Source: Akkermansia muciniphila (GTDB lineage Bacteria > Verrucomicrobiota > Verrucomicrobiia > Verrucomicrobiales > Akkermansiaceae). From it: a stretch of 60,745 nucleotides of DNA. Positions 1 to 6,616 of the stretch are shown piece after piece. The notes under the pieces were generated by a model. The model made no database searches. It was not told the origin of the DNA and saw nothing but the letters and a program-made list of their open reading frames with translations. The position numbers and the translations under genes were made by a program. Numbering within the stretch: the stretch's first letter is position 1; the number at the start of each line of letters is the position of its first letter. The stretch spans positions 1 through 60,745 of the forward strand of contig CAMDLP010000014.1 of NCBI GenBank assembly GCA_945901795.1. Direction: 5' to 3'.

Positions 1-2
1 TT

Positions 3-104
3 GTGCGATTCGCGCTCAACAACCGTTGGTTGGAGGAACAAGGAGTTCCCGATCTGAGAGCCATCTGGATCAAACTTCACTACGGGCCTGATGCCCGAGT
101 CTGA
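3..104 (+). CDS. Group II intron reverse transcriptase/maturase, C-terminal 33 residues only
   Basis: A frame open from the window edge ends in TGA at 102-104. It reads VRFALNNRWLEEQGVPDL and then RAIWIKLHYGPDARV. The W-L-x-x-Q-G and W-I-x-x-H-Y pattern is what I know from the extreme C-terminus of bacterial group II intron-encoded proteins. The assignment is supported by the domain V/VI hairpins that start within ten bases of the stop, where they belong in an intron whose ORF sits in domain IV. The reverse transcriptase and maturase domains are outside the window. Confidence 0.75.
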   Translation: MRFALNNRWLEEQGVPDLRAIWIKLHYGPDARV

Positions 105-721
105 TTGGAACCGCCCTGTACGGAGCCGTACGCAGGGTGGTGTGGGACCGGGGAGCTAACTACTCCCCGGGACCCGATTAGCCTCTTGCGTCTCAAAAGC
201 AAGCCAAGACCGGGGATGCAAAGGGCTACGGTAGATGTCTCGGGAACTGCCACAAGCTGGAAGTTGTCGAGGCGTGCCGTTCCTGTGCCAGTCTTTATGA
301 TGCTGAGTCCAGTCAGTTGCTTCGTCGGCTCAACTAATGAAAGCGCATCATACAGTCCCCAGCCGGGAGCGGTGCCGCCATTGATACTAACTCGACCTGA
401 CGAGCTTCCATCTTGATATGAGAGTTCAATGAACATGTTCGCTGTAGTAGGCCGATCAACCCAGAAGGTGAACGCGGTGACTTCGGCACCAAGAATGGAT
501 GAAAAACTTTGCGAAATCGACGCCTCATCCACGGTGAAAACATACCACGATCCATCCTGCGCTGATGCCGAACCTCGACCCCAGGGTCGAATTCCGGTAA
601 TTGCAGTCCTATTCCAAGCGCTCATGTCCGAGCTCTCAAAACTCGGATTCAGAATCAGGATCGCGGCGGAACTGACTTCGAGAAGGCAGATGAGCAAGGC
701 TATTGGGAGGAGGTTGGGCAT
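80..721 (-). CDS. PEP-CTERM sorting-domain protein with an intron-derived tail
   Basis: A secreted protein with an N-terminal signal peptide (MPNLLPIALLICLLEVSSAA). A beta-rich region (about 25-155) follows, containing NPSFES and LDNFQLVAVP stretches typical of DUF642/CBM-like surface proteins. The PEP-CTERM anchor is at about 159-180: VPETST, a hydrophobic stretch, then RRKR. The usual PEP is PET here. Proteins of this class are handled by the EpsH/XrtA exosortase system and linked to exopolysaccharide. A normal member would stop a residue or two after RRKR. This frame instead runs about 33 residues into the antisense strand of the group II intron, and its stop lies inside intron sequence. 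Whether the tailed protein is processed normally is unknown. Confidence 0.75.
   Translation of the reverse strand: MPNLLPIALLICLLEVSSAAILILNPSFESSDMSAWNRTAITGIRPWGRGSASAQDGSWYVFTVDEASISQSFSSILGAEVTAFTFWVDRPTTANMFIELSYQDGSSSGRVSINGGTAPGWGLYDALSLVEPTKQLTGLSIIKTGTGTARLDNFQLVAVPETSTVALCIPGLGLLLRRKRLIGSRGVVSSPVPHHPAYGSVQGGSNQTRASGP
105..178 (+). ncRNA. Group II intron domains V and VI
   Basis: Domain V: the arm 110-122 (ACCGCCCTGTACG) pairs with 127-141 (CGTACGCAGGGTGGT) around a GAGC loop. It leaves a two-base bulge (131-132) on the 3' arm, the hallmark of domain V. The basal triad reads C-G-C with a central G-U wobble. That is the class C variant of the AGC triad. Domain VI: GGG-A-CCGGGGAG pairs with CTCCCCGG-GA-CCC, leaving A172 unpaired as the likely branch point six bases before the 3' end. 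Confidence 0.8.
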
Positions 722-924
722 TTAATTATCCGGCAGAACGTTAAATGTGCGCCCACCGGCGCGGTTGAAGTGATGTTGAAATGAAATTGAAAAGCTTATG
801 GCCGGTTGGTGCGTCACGACTTGTGTGCTTCAGGGTCTGTGCTTCAGGGTCAGTCCCAAATAACAGACATTGGGCAATGGTGCATGGTGGAAAAGATGAT
901 GGAACCTTGAAGTGAGATGGGGAA
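722..924. other. Intergenic stretch with a short direct repeat
   Basis: No convincing gene lies between the PEP-CTERM start and the end of higA. The 14-base unit TGTGCTTCAGGGTC occurs twice in tandem (about 823-850) and leads into GGGTCAGTCCC. It may be debris of a small interspersed element. I cannot assign it. Confidence 0.4.
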
Positions 925-1224
925 TCAGGCGGCGGAGGTGATCGAGCGGGCGGGTTGGATGCCGGAGACGAGTTTGCCGCGCTGGCGGGCGAGGGCCCGG
1001 AAGTCGCATTCCACCTGGATGCCGTGCCAGAAGGTGTCGGACTGGCCGCAGAAGACGCCGAAACGGATGGACATGGCCGGGGTGATGGAGCGCTTGCCGA
1101 GCACGATCTCGTTGACCGCCCGGGGCGGCACGCCGATGGCGCGGGCCATGGCATTCTGGGAAATGCCCATGGGTTGGAGGTATTCCTCCAGCAATATTTC
1201 GCCGGGAGTGATGGGAGTGTTCAT
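925..1224 (-). CDS. higA: HigA-family antitoxin
   Basis: A 99-residue XRE-type helix-turn-helix protein starting [16 protein letters not shown], the characteristic opening of HigA/VapI-type antitoxins. The helix-turn-helix lies at about 20-60 ([20 protein letters not shown]), followed by the family-typical [15 protein letters not shown] segment. It lies 30 bases downstream of the toxin gene on the same strand, the toxin-first order usual for HigBA. An ATG at 1245 would add seven residues. I prefer 1224 because family members begin at this Met. HigA normally neutralises HigB and represses the operon. Confidence 0.88.
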   Translation of the reverse strand: MNTPITPGEILLEEYLQPMGISQNAMARAIGVPPRAVNEIVLGKRSITPAMSIRFGVFCGQSDTFWHGIQVECDFRALARQRGKLVSGIQPARSITSAA

Positions 1225-1254
1225 GGCTGTAACGTATGGCGTCATAGCATCGCG

Positions 1255-1533
1255 TCAATGGTAATCCACGATGGCGACTTCGGCAGGCCCCGTTCCGGTC
1301 CAGCGAAAGACGATGCGCCATTGATCATTGATGCGGATGGAGTGGTAGCCCGCAAGCCGGCCCTTGAGGAGTTCGAGCCGATTGCCTGGAGGAACCGTGA
1401 GATCGTCGAGCCTGCCGGCCTGGTTCAGTTGGATCAATTTCCGCAGGGCGACCCGTGCGATGGCAGCAAAGGGGCGATGGGTCTCGGTTTGGAACAAAAT
1501 TTCCGTATCCCGATCTGAAAAGGACTGGATCAT
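1255..1533 (-). CDS. higB: HigB/RelE-type mRNA interferase toxin
   Basis: A 92-residue RelE-superfamily protein. It opens [14 protein letters not shown], has the central basic region [18 protein letters not shown] and [11 protein letters not shown], and ends with the conserved [16 protein letters not shown]...VDYH segment that carries the catalytic-face Arg and the terminal aromatic/His residues. HigB cleaves translated mRNA at the ribosome. The length matches the family and nothing is truncated. It is the first gene of the higBA pair and sits beside the intron-damaged PEP-CTERM gene and repeats, consistent with an accessory pocket. Confidence 0.88.
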   Translation of the reverse strand: MIQSFSDRDTEILFQTETHRPFAAIARVALRKLIQLNQAGRLDDLTVPPGNRLELLKGRLAGYHSIRINDQWRIVFRWTGTGPAEVAIVDYH

Positions 1534-1565
1534 GCCGAATAGATGTGTGGATTCGGAGGTCCCGG

Positions 1566-1703
1566 CTAACGAGCATTGCTTCCAGATATTGAATGTTTCC
1601 CGGTGAGGAGCGCGAGATCGGTGCCGAAGTCGGCAGGGTCTTGGCCGTCCCAGGTGGATTTGTAATCGGAGCTTTGGGCGAGGGTGATGCTTGAGCCCAC
1701 CAT
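1566..1703 (-). pseudogene. Short orphan coding fragment upstream of higB
   Basis: A 45-codon frame ([20 protein letters not shown], then [13 protein letters not shown], ending GSNAR) stays open about 20 codons further upstream without a start. Its amino-acid composition looks coding, but I do not recognise a family. It may be the C-terminal relic of a larger secreted protein. Weak evidence. Confidence 0.25.
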
Positions 1704-1879
1704 GTTGAGTTGATTCTGGAGCCGGAGATTCACATTGGGAGAACTAGCGAGCCAGTGGGTGGCTGCCTAGGATAAAACGCTGGTGGGGTGTTATTTTATT
1801 GATAGAAATTTGTTAGGTCATCCTCAAGTGATTGTGGGCGAGGGCGGTTTATTGCGATTATTTCTGTTAAAAATTGGAT

Positions 1880-2003
1880 GGGCGAAGTTGTTTTTCGGGT
1901 GTGCGGGGTGATTTCCTGGCTGCGAAGGGTGTTTCTTGGGTGCGCGTGGTCATTTCGCAGATGTGCGAGGGGATTTCTTGGCTGCGGGGGGCGTTTCTTG
2001 ACG
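1880..2003. repeat. Degenerate tandem repeat, unit about 21 bp
   Basis: About six imperfect units share a core close to TTTC(C/T)TGG(C/G)TGCG: GATTTCCTGGCTGCG at about 1910, GTTTCTTGGGTGCG at about 1931, a divergent CATTTCGCAGATGTGCG at about 1951, GATTTCTTGGCTGCG at about 1972 and GTTTCTTGACGG at about 1993. The period of about 21 bp keeps frame, but no supported protein spans the array. Confidence 0.5.
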
Positions 2004-2112
2004 GTGGAAATGAAGAGATCCGCTGCCCACGGAGCAGCGGGACTTGTCCGCCGTGCCCATGGCGAGCCCATGATCTGTGCGTTCCACTCGCTTCATTGGC
2101 TTCTCATGGGCA

Positions 2113-2184
2113 GGGCGATCGGATATCGCCCTTCCTTGTGGATGCACCCATCCGCAGGATCGGCATGGCGGTTGGAAACCGCCA
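2113..2184. repeat. Pair of short palindromes downstream of plsC
   Basis: GGGCGAT/ATCGCCC with a 5-base loop lies at 2113-2131. TGGCGGTT/AACCGCCA with a GGA loop lies at 2166-2184, 12 bases past the plsC stop. The second could act as a 3' stabiliser or factor-dependent terminator for the plsC operon, but it lacks a T-run on the minus strand. No gene is evident between 1704 and 2196. Confidence 0.5.
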
Positions 2185-2196
2185 CCACGTTGGAAA

Positions 2197-2820
2197 TCAC
2201 AGCTCGCGGATGGCGCTCATGATCCGCTTGGCGATGCGGTCGTAGTCGTCCTTGCCTTTGGCCGTCTTGAGTTCTTCGGCGGTTAGGCGGATGGGTTTGC
2301 CGACGGTGACGGTGATGCGGGCGAAACGGATCTTTCCGGAGCCTCTGGGGAGCGCCTCGCGGGCTCCTGAGATTCTAACTGGCTGAATCACCGCGCCGGA
2401 TTTCACGGCGATGAGGCCGATGCCGGGGGCAGCCTCGCCGATGTCGCCGTTGAGGGTGCGCTCGCCTTCGGGGAAGACGAGGACGCGCTCGCCTTCCTTG
2501 AGCTTGCGGATGATCGTCTTGAGGCTGCCCATGTCCGGGCGGTCCTGGTCCACCGGGATCGCGTTCCATTGCGGATAGAGCCATTTGCCGAATCCCACAA
2601 ACAGCGTTTTGCGGGCGAGGTAAGTCATCTCGGTCTTGTAGAGGTTTCCGATGAGCGGCGGGTCGAGGAAGCTCTGGTGATTGGAAGCGATGAGGACCGG
2701 GCCTTCCGAAATCAGGTTTTCCTCGCCGACGATTTTAAGACCGAAGAGCGTGCGGAAGGCGGCGCCGAATGACATCCAACCTAACCAATAGATCCAGCGC
2801 ATGGGAGTTTCCGGATTCAT
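2197..2820 (-). CDS. plsC: 1-acyl-sn-glycerol-3-phosphate acyltransferase
   Basis: Transfers an acyl chain to lysophosphatidic acid to make phosphatidic acid at the inner membrane. The 207-residue protein has the acyltransferase blocks in order: NHQSFLD (HX4D catalytic motif, about 46-52), a middle substrate-binding block near GFGKWLYPQWNAIPVDQ, FPEGERT (block III, about 117-123) and the proline-containing QPVRISG (block IV). An N-terminal hydrophobic segment anchors it. The start overlaps the end of cmk, so it is the last gene of the tyrA-aroA-cmk-plsC operon and is probably translationally coupled to cmk. Confidence 0.9.
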   Translation of the reverse strand: MNPETPMRWIYWLGWMSFGAAFRTLFGLKIVGEENLISEGPVLIASNHQSFLDPPLIGNLYKTEMTYLARKTLFVGFGKWLYPQWNAIPVDQDRPDMGSLKTIIRKLKEGERVLVFPEGERTLNGDIGEAAPGIGLIAVKSGAVIQPVRISGAREALPRGSGKIRFARITVTVGKPIRLTAEELKTAKGKDDYDRIAKRIMSAIREL

Positions 2821-3476
2821 GGGAGTGCGGGCAGGCCCTGTTGTTTGAGGATTTCAATGGCGGCATCGACGCCGCTCTCGATGGTGTGATTCGAGGTGTC
2901 GAGGACCACGGCGCCATCGGCGATTTTCAGCGGGGCGGTGGTGCGCTCGCTGTCGGCGGCGTCACGCTTGGCCACGGAATCGACCTCGCCGTCCGCGATC
3001 CGGCGGGCGGCGCGGACCTCCTCGCTGGCATCGACGTAGATTTTATAAGGCGTGTCCGGAAACACCACGGAGCCGATGTCGCGGCCTTCCATGACGATGC
3101 TGGTGTGGTCGAGGTAACCGCGCTGGAGTGCGACGAGCTTGTCGCGGACTTCGGGAATGGCGGCAATGGCGGAGACGTTGGAATTGATCGTCTCGCTGCG
3201 GAGTTCGTCGCCCGGATCAACGCCGTCGATGGTGCAGGTGGAGGTCATGCCTTCTTCGCCGCAATGGATGTCGATGCGGTTTAACAGGTCGATCACCGCG
3301 GCGGTGTCAGAAGGATCGATGTTTTCCCGGAGCGCCTTCCAGGTGACGGCGCGATACATGGCGCCGGAGTTGACCATGACGAGGCCGAGGCGTTCGGCGA
3401 GCTTGCGGGCGAGCGTGCTTTTGCCGGAGGCGGCGGGTCCGTCGATGGCGATGGCGAAACGGGGCGTGGTGGTCAT
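2817..3476 (-). CDS. cmk: Cytidylate kinase
   Basis: Phosphorylates CMP/dCMP with ATP in pyrimidine nucleotide supply. The 219-residue protein starts with IAIDGPAASGKSTLA, containing the P-loop GPAASGKS. It then has the NSGAMYRAVT substrate segment, GRDIGSVVFPD (the conserved G-R-D-I-G-T/S-V motif) and a lid with ARRIADGE. The length is normal. Its ends overlap plsC downstream and aroA upstream by about four bases each, consistent with coupled translation. The aroA-cmk neighbourhood is common in bacteria, often followed by rpsA, which is absent here and replaced by plsC. Confidence 0.93.
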   Translation of the reverse strand: MTTTPRFAIAIDGPAASGKSTLARKLAERLGLVMVNSGAMYRAVTWKALRENIDPSDTAAVIDLLNRIDIHCGEEGMTSTCTIDGVDPGDELRSETINSNVSAIAAIPEVRDKLVALQRGYLDHTSIVMEGRDIGSVVFPDTPYKIYVDASEEVRAARRIADGEVDSVAKRDAADSERTTAPLKIADGAVVLDTSNHTIESGVDAAIEILKQQGLPALP

Positions 3477-4825
3477 GCGCGGGAAACGGTGGGCAGGGTG
3501 AAGTCGGCGGCTTGCGAGCGCTCGTGAAGGATGGCGTCGAGGTGATGGGCGAATCCCGGATAGGAAGTGTTCACGCAGTCCGTGTTTTGGATCACGGTTT
3601 CGCCTTCCGCGAAAAGCCCGGCGATGGCGAAGGCCATGGCGATGCGGTGGTCGCCGTGGCTGTCGATCACGGCGGCGTGCAGCGGTTTGCCGCCTTCGAT
3701 TTCCATGCCGTCCTCGAACTCATCGACCTCGGCACCCATGGCGCGGAGGTGATTGACGACGGTGGAGATGCGGTCGGACTCCTTGACGCGGAGTTCCTTG
3801 GCGTTGCGGATGATGGTGCGGCCTTGCGCCAGCGCGGCGGCGACGGCGATGACCGGAATCTCATCGATCAGGTTAGGAACCTCGTCGATGAAGATCGTGG
3901 TGCCGGTTAGGGACGCGCCGTGGAGCTCGATGTTGCCGATGGGCTCGCCTTCGGACTCGTGGACGATCTCGGTCATGTGAGCGCCCATGCGGCTGAGCAC
4001 CTTGAGAATGGCGGTGCGGGTCGGGTTGAGGCCGACGTCCTTGACGAGCAGGCGTGAACCGGGAATGGCGGCCGCGGCGACGAGCCAGAAGGCGGCGCTG
4101 GAAATGTCGCCGGGCACGGTGAAATCGCAGGCTTGGGGGACTTGTCCGCCGTCGATCGAGATCGCATTGCCTTCGCGGCGGGTGGTCATGCCGAAGGAAG
4201 CCATCATCCGCTCGGTGTGGTCGCGGGTTTCGGCGGGCTGGACGACGGTGGTTTTGCCCTCGGCGAAAAGTCCTGCGAGCAGCACGGCGCTTTTCACCTG
4301 GGCGCTGGCGACCGGCATGTCGTAGGTAATGGGGTGCAGTTTGGCGGCGTGGATGAGAAGAGGCGCGCAGCCGGGTTTCTCGCCGCGGGTCTCGATGTGA
4401 GCGCCCATCTGTCCGAGCGGAATGGTGATGCGGCCCATCGGGCGCGAGGAGAGCGACGCGTCGCCGAAGAGTTCGGTGGAGAAGGACTGGCCTGCGAGAA
4501 GGCCTGCTAGAAGGCGCATGCCGGTGCCGGCGTTACCGCAGTCGATGGGCGCGGCGGGCGCGCTGAGTTTCATCGACTGGCCGTGGATGCGCAGGTTGAT
4601 AGGGCCGTAGCATTCAAGCTCGTCGAGGACCTCGTAGCTCGCGCCGAGCGCCTTCATGGCGTTGAGCGTGTTGATGCAGTCCTCGCTGGGCAGGAAGTTG
4701 TGGATGGTGCAGGTCCCGTTGGAAAGTCCGCCGAGGATGGCGGCGCGGTGGGACATGCTTTTATCGCCCGGGACGCTGAACTCCGCGTGTAGTTTTGAAA
4801 TGGCTTTGACTCGAAATTCCGACAT
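3473..4825 (-). CDS. aroA: 3-phosphoshikimate 1-carboxyvinyltransferase (EPSP synthase)
   Basis: Sixth step of the shikimate pathway: joins shikimate-3-phosphate and PEP. The 450-residue protein shows the N-terminal PGDKSMSHRAAILG motif, GNAGTGMRLLAGLLAG (the class-defining G-N-A-G-T segment), SQVKSA-type SAQVKSAVLLAGL, and near the C-terminus RVKESDRI and DHRIAMAFAIAG. ATG at 4825 is chosen over an upstream TTG at 4837, because MSEFRVKAIS is the usual opening. It sits between tyrA (18 bases upstream) and cmk (overlapping), so chorismate supply and its tyrosine branch are co-transcribed. Confidence 0.94.
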   Translation of the reverse strand: MSEFRVKAISKLHAEFSVPGDKSMSHRAAILGGLSNGTCTIHNFLPSEDCINTLNAMKALGASYEVLDELECYGPINLRIHGQSMKLSAPAAPIDCGNAGTGMRLLAGLLAGQSFSTELFGDASLSSRPMGRITIPLGQMGAHIETRGEKPGCAPLLIHAAKLHPITYDMPVASAQVKSAVLLAGLFAEGKTTVVQPAETRDHTERMMASFGMTTRREGNAISIDGGQVPQACDFTVPGDISSAAFWLVAAAAIPGSRLLVKDVGLNPTRTAILKVLSRMGAHMTEIVHESEGEPIGNIELHGASLTGTTIFIDEVPNLIDEIPVIAVAAALAQGRTIIRNAKELRVKESDRISTVVNHLRAMGAEVDEFEDGMEIEGGKPLHAAVIDSHGDHRIAMAFAIAGLFAEGETVIQNTDCVNTSYPGFAHHLDAILHERSQAADFTLPTVSRA

Positions 4826-4843
4826 GAGAGGTGGCAAAAAAGG

Positions 4844-5707
4844 CTATTGGGGTGAGTTCAACGGATCGCGACGCTGCTTGGCGGTGACGAGCCATTGGCG
4901 GGCTTGTTCTTGGTCGCCGCCTTCGAGACTGGCAAGGATTTCGCGAAGATCGGCGATGGTTTCCCGGAGCGGGCCGATAAGAGCCTCGCGGTTTTCGGTG
5001 ACGATTTCCGCCCACATCGCGGGGTTTCCGGCGGCGACGCGGGTGGTGTCGCGCAGGCCGCCGCCGCCGAAGCGGCCTTCCGACGGGTCCTTCAAACAAA
5101 CGCGTGCGGCGCTGGCGGCGATGAGGTGCGGCAGGTGGCTGATGCGGGCGACGAGCTCGTCGTGGACGGTGGCGCTCATCCACGAGGTGCGGCAGCCGAT
5201 GGTTTGCCAAAAACGCTCTAACGCGGCGGTGAGTTCGACTGGGGCAGCGTCGTCGTTAGTGAGCAGGCAGGCGGCGTTTTGAAATAAATTCGCAGTGACG
5301 GCGGCGAGTCCGTTGCGCTCGGAGCCGGCCATCGGGTGGCTGCCGATGAAGTGGATTTCACTGCCGTCGAGCAACGGCCCGATCTCCCGGTGCGGCACGC
5401 GCTTGACGCTGCCGACGTCGGTGACGATGCAGCCGTTAGGTAGGCCGGCCTCCAAGGCGGATGAGACGAGGGCGGCCATCGAGCCGACCGGAACGGCGAG
5501 GACGATTAGATCTGAGTCTCGAACCGCTTCGCCAAGATCGCCGGTGGCACCGGCGATGCCAAGATCGCGCGCGGCTCCGACGGTTTCCTGTTTGCGGGCC
5601 CAGAGCCGGACTTTCGGCGGGTTCTCCAACGCACCGAGCGCAAGCGCCAGCGAACCGCCGAGCAAGCCGCCGCCGAGGATGGTGATGTTTTGAAAATCGG
5701 TCTTCAT
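4844..5707 (-). CDS. tyrA: Prephenate (or arogenate) dehydrogenase
   Basis: Oxidative decarboxylation of prephenate or arogenate in tyrosine synthesis. The 287-residue protein opens with a Rossmann dinucleotide site, ITILGGGLLGGSLALALG, then DLIVLAVPVGS, TDVGSVK, IGSHPMAGSERNG (a conserved prephenate-binding His-Pro-Met-Ala-Gly segment) and a helical C-terminal domain with ISHLPHLIAAS and GGGLRDTTR. There is no fused chorismate mutase or ACT domain. ATG at 5707 is preferred to a TTG nine bases upstream. It is the first gene of the aromatic/lipid operon. The substrate preference cannot be told from sequence. Confidence 0.9.
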   Translation of the reverse strand: MKTDFQNITILGGGLLGGSLALALGALENPPKVRLWARKQETVGAARDLGIAGATGDLGEAVRDSDLIVLAVPVGSMAALVSSALEAGLPNGCIVTDVGSVKRVPHREIGPLLDGSEIHFIGSHPMAGSERNGLAAVTANLFQNAACLLTNDDAAPVELTAALERFWQTIGCRTSWMSATVHDELVARISHLPHLIAASAARVCLKDPSEGRFGGGGLRDTTRVAAGNPAMWAEIVTENREALIGPLRETIADLREILASLEGGDQEQARQWLVTAKQRRDPLNSPQ

Positions 5708-5710
5708 CAA

Positions 5711-5750
5711 AAACAAAAGGACCGGGTCCAGTACGCCGGACCCGGTCGGT
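5711..5750 (-). terminator. Intrinsic terminator after the 5785-6228 lipoprotein gene
   Basis: GACCGGGTCC (5720-5729) pairs with GGACCCGGTC (5738-5747) around an 8-base loop. On the minus strand the stem is followed by CTTTTGTTTTTG. It ends directly in front of the tyrA start, so it separates the lipoprotein gene from the tyrA operon. Confidence 0.85.
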
Positions 5751-5784
5751 TTTCCAAAATAGGTTTACCGGGAATCAGGAAATC

Positions 5785-6228
5785 TCAAGGCACGCGGAAG
5801 TAGCCCTTGCCCGCGCCGGTGTAGGTCGGATCTTGGACCAAGGTGCCGCTGGGAATGTCGCGGACATCGACCACCTTGTTGTTATATGGGCTGAAGACGA
5901 AGCCGTCCTTGCCGGGAACCTTGTTGGCGAACTTGTAGTCCGTGCGCTTTTCCTCAACTGGAGGTTTGGGAGTTTCCGTAGGCGGGGTCGTCGCGGTAGT
6001 GGCAGGAGTTTCCGGCGTGGTATTTTTGAGCTCGTCCGCTTTCGCGAGTTCTTCCTTTTGTTTCAGGAGGTCCCGTTGTTCCTGAATCTTTTGTTGTTCT
6101 GCGGCGGTGGCGGTTTTTTGCGTCGGGTTTCCAGTCGCCTTCTTGTTGGGGTGCTCGTTGTAAGGGGTGCAGGAGGCAAGTAAAACGCATCCAAGTGCGG
6201 CAAATCCGGTGAGGAAACGAAGGTTCAT
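5785..6228 (-). CDS. Putative lipoprotein of unknown function
   Basis: A 147-residue protein with a lipoprotein signal peptide (MNLRFLTGFAALGCVLLASC; lipobox LLASC, Cys20). A low-complexity Lys/Gln/Glu helical segment (about 40-75) and a Thr/Pro-rich linker (about 75-100) follow. It ends in a small globular tail of about 45 residues (YKFANKVPGKDGFVFSPYNN, then VVDVRDIPSGTLVQDP). The tail resembles short conserved ends of Verrucomicrobiota lipoproteins with no assigned role. It is monocistronic, followed by its own terminator. Export to the outer membrane is likely, because the residue after Cys is Thr, not Asp. Confidence 0.75.
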   Translation of the reverse strand: MNLRFLTGFAALGCVLLASCTPYNEHPNKKATGNPTQKTATAAEQQKIQEQRDLLKQKEELAKADELKNTTPETPATTATTPPTETPKPPVEEKRTDYKFANKVPGKDGFVFSPYNNKVVDVRDIPSGTLVQDPTYTGAGKGYFRVP

Positions 6229-6395
6229 AGTAGTGCGGAGGAAAGGAGATTGTGGATTGAAGTGTCGGGCGGGATGATGATCTTCCTGAGCTTTCCGTCA
6301 AGCAAGGTCGTTGTTCCCATTCCGAATCGGCCGTTAAATTTGGCACGGGCGGGGCTTGTCGGCAAGCAGGTTTCTGGCTGAGACTGCCGCACGCC

Positions 6396-6611
6396 ATGCC
6401 AGATGCCACGATTCACGCCGTCGGAGAGATTTTGGAAAACCTCAACCCCGTCCTCTACCGGGTGGCCTTGCCGAACGGGAAAAAAATCCTCGCCCACCTC
6501 TCGAAGCCGCTCACCGGGGCGAAAGCCGAATTCTCAACGGATGACCGCGTCGTGCTCGAGTTGACGGCCTATGATTTCGACCAGGCGCGTATTCTCTGCC
6601 GCGCGGAATGA
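6396..6611 (+). CDS. infA: Translation initiation factor IF-1-like protein
   Basis: A 71-residue S1/OB-fold protein. IF-1 binds the ribosomal A site with IF-2 and IF-3. Family signatures kept are VGEILENLNPVLYRVALPNG, then KKILAHLS and the C-terminal VVLELTAYDFDQARILCR, corresponding to the V-x-V-E-L-x-P-Y-D-L-x-x-G-R-I block. The middle (KPLTGAKAEFSTDD) differs clearly from the usual ISGKMRKNFIRILPGD segment. It may therefore be the cell's IF-1 or a divergent second copy. It stands alone on the plus strand and converges with mnmE, its stop lying about five bases from the mnmE stop. Confidence 0.8.
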   Translation: MPDATIHAVGEILENLNPVLYRVALPNGKKILAHLSKPLTGAKAEFSTDDRVVLELTAYDFDQARILCRAE

Positions 6612-6616
6612 GCGGT

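Larger units (their letters stand above)
1..178 (+). mobile_element. 3' end of a group II intron (class C type), cut by the window edge
   Basis: The last codons of a maturase frame (to 104) are followed at once by a domain V hairpin (110-141) and a domain VI hairpin (about 142-176) with a bulged A at 172. The intron should end near 178, which is the end of a GAT. Everything from 179 rightward reads as the C-terminal codons of a PEP-CTERM gene on the opposite strand. The intron is therefore inserted antisense at the 3' end of that gene. The 5' part lies outside the window, so completeness and activity cannot be judged. Confidence 0.8.

Noticed and set aside
925-1533. HigBA as the edge of a defence island
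   Set aside because: No restriction, CBASS, Abi or other defence genes beside it; the next genes are housekeeping.
1880-2003. Repeat array considered as a CRISPR
   Set aside because: Units are degenerate, directly abutting and lack unique spacers of constant length; no cas genes in the window.
6341-6356. Sigma-54-like TGGCACG upstream of infA
   Set aside because: The -12 region reads GGGCT without the TT, and a 7-mer like this is expected several times by chance in 60 kb on two strands.
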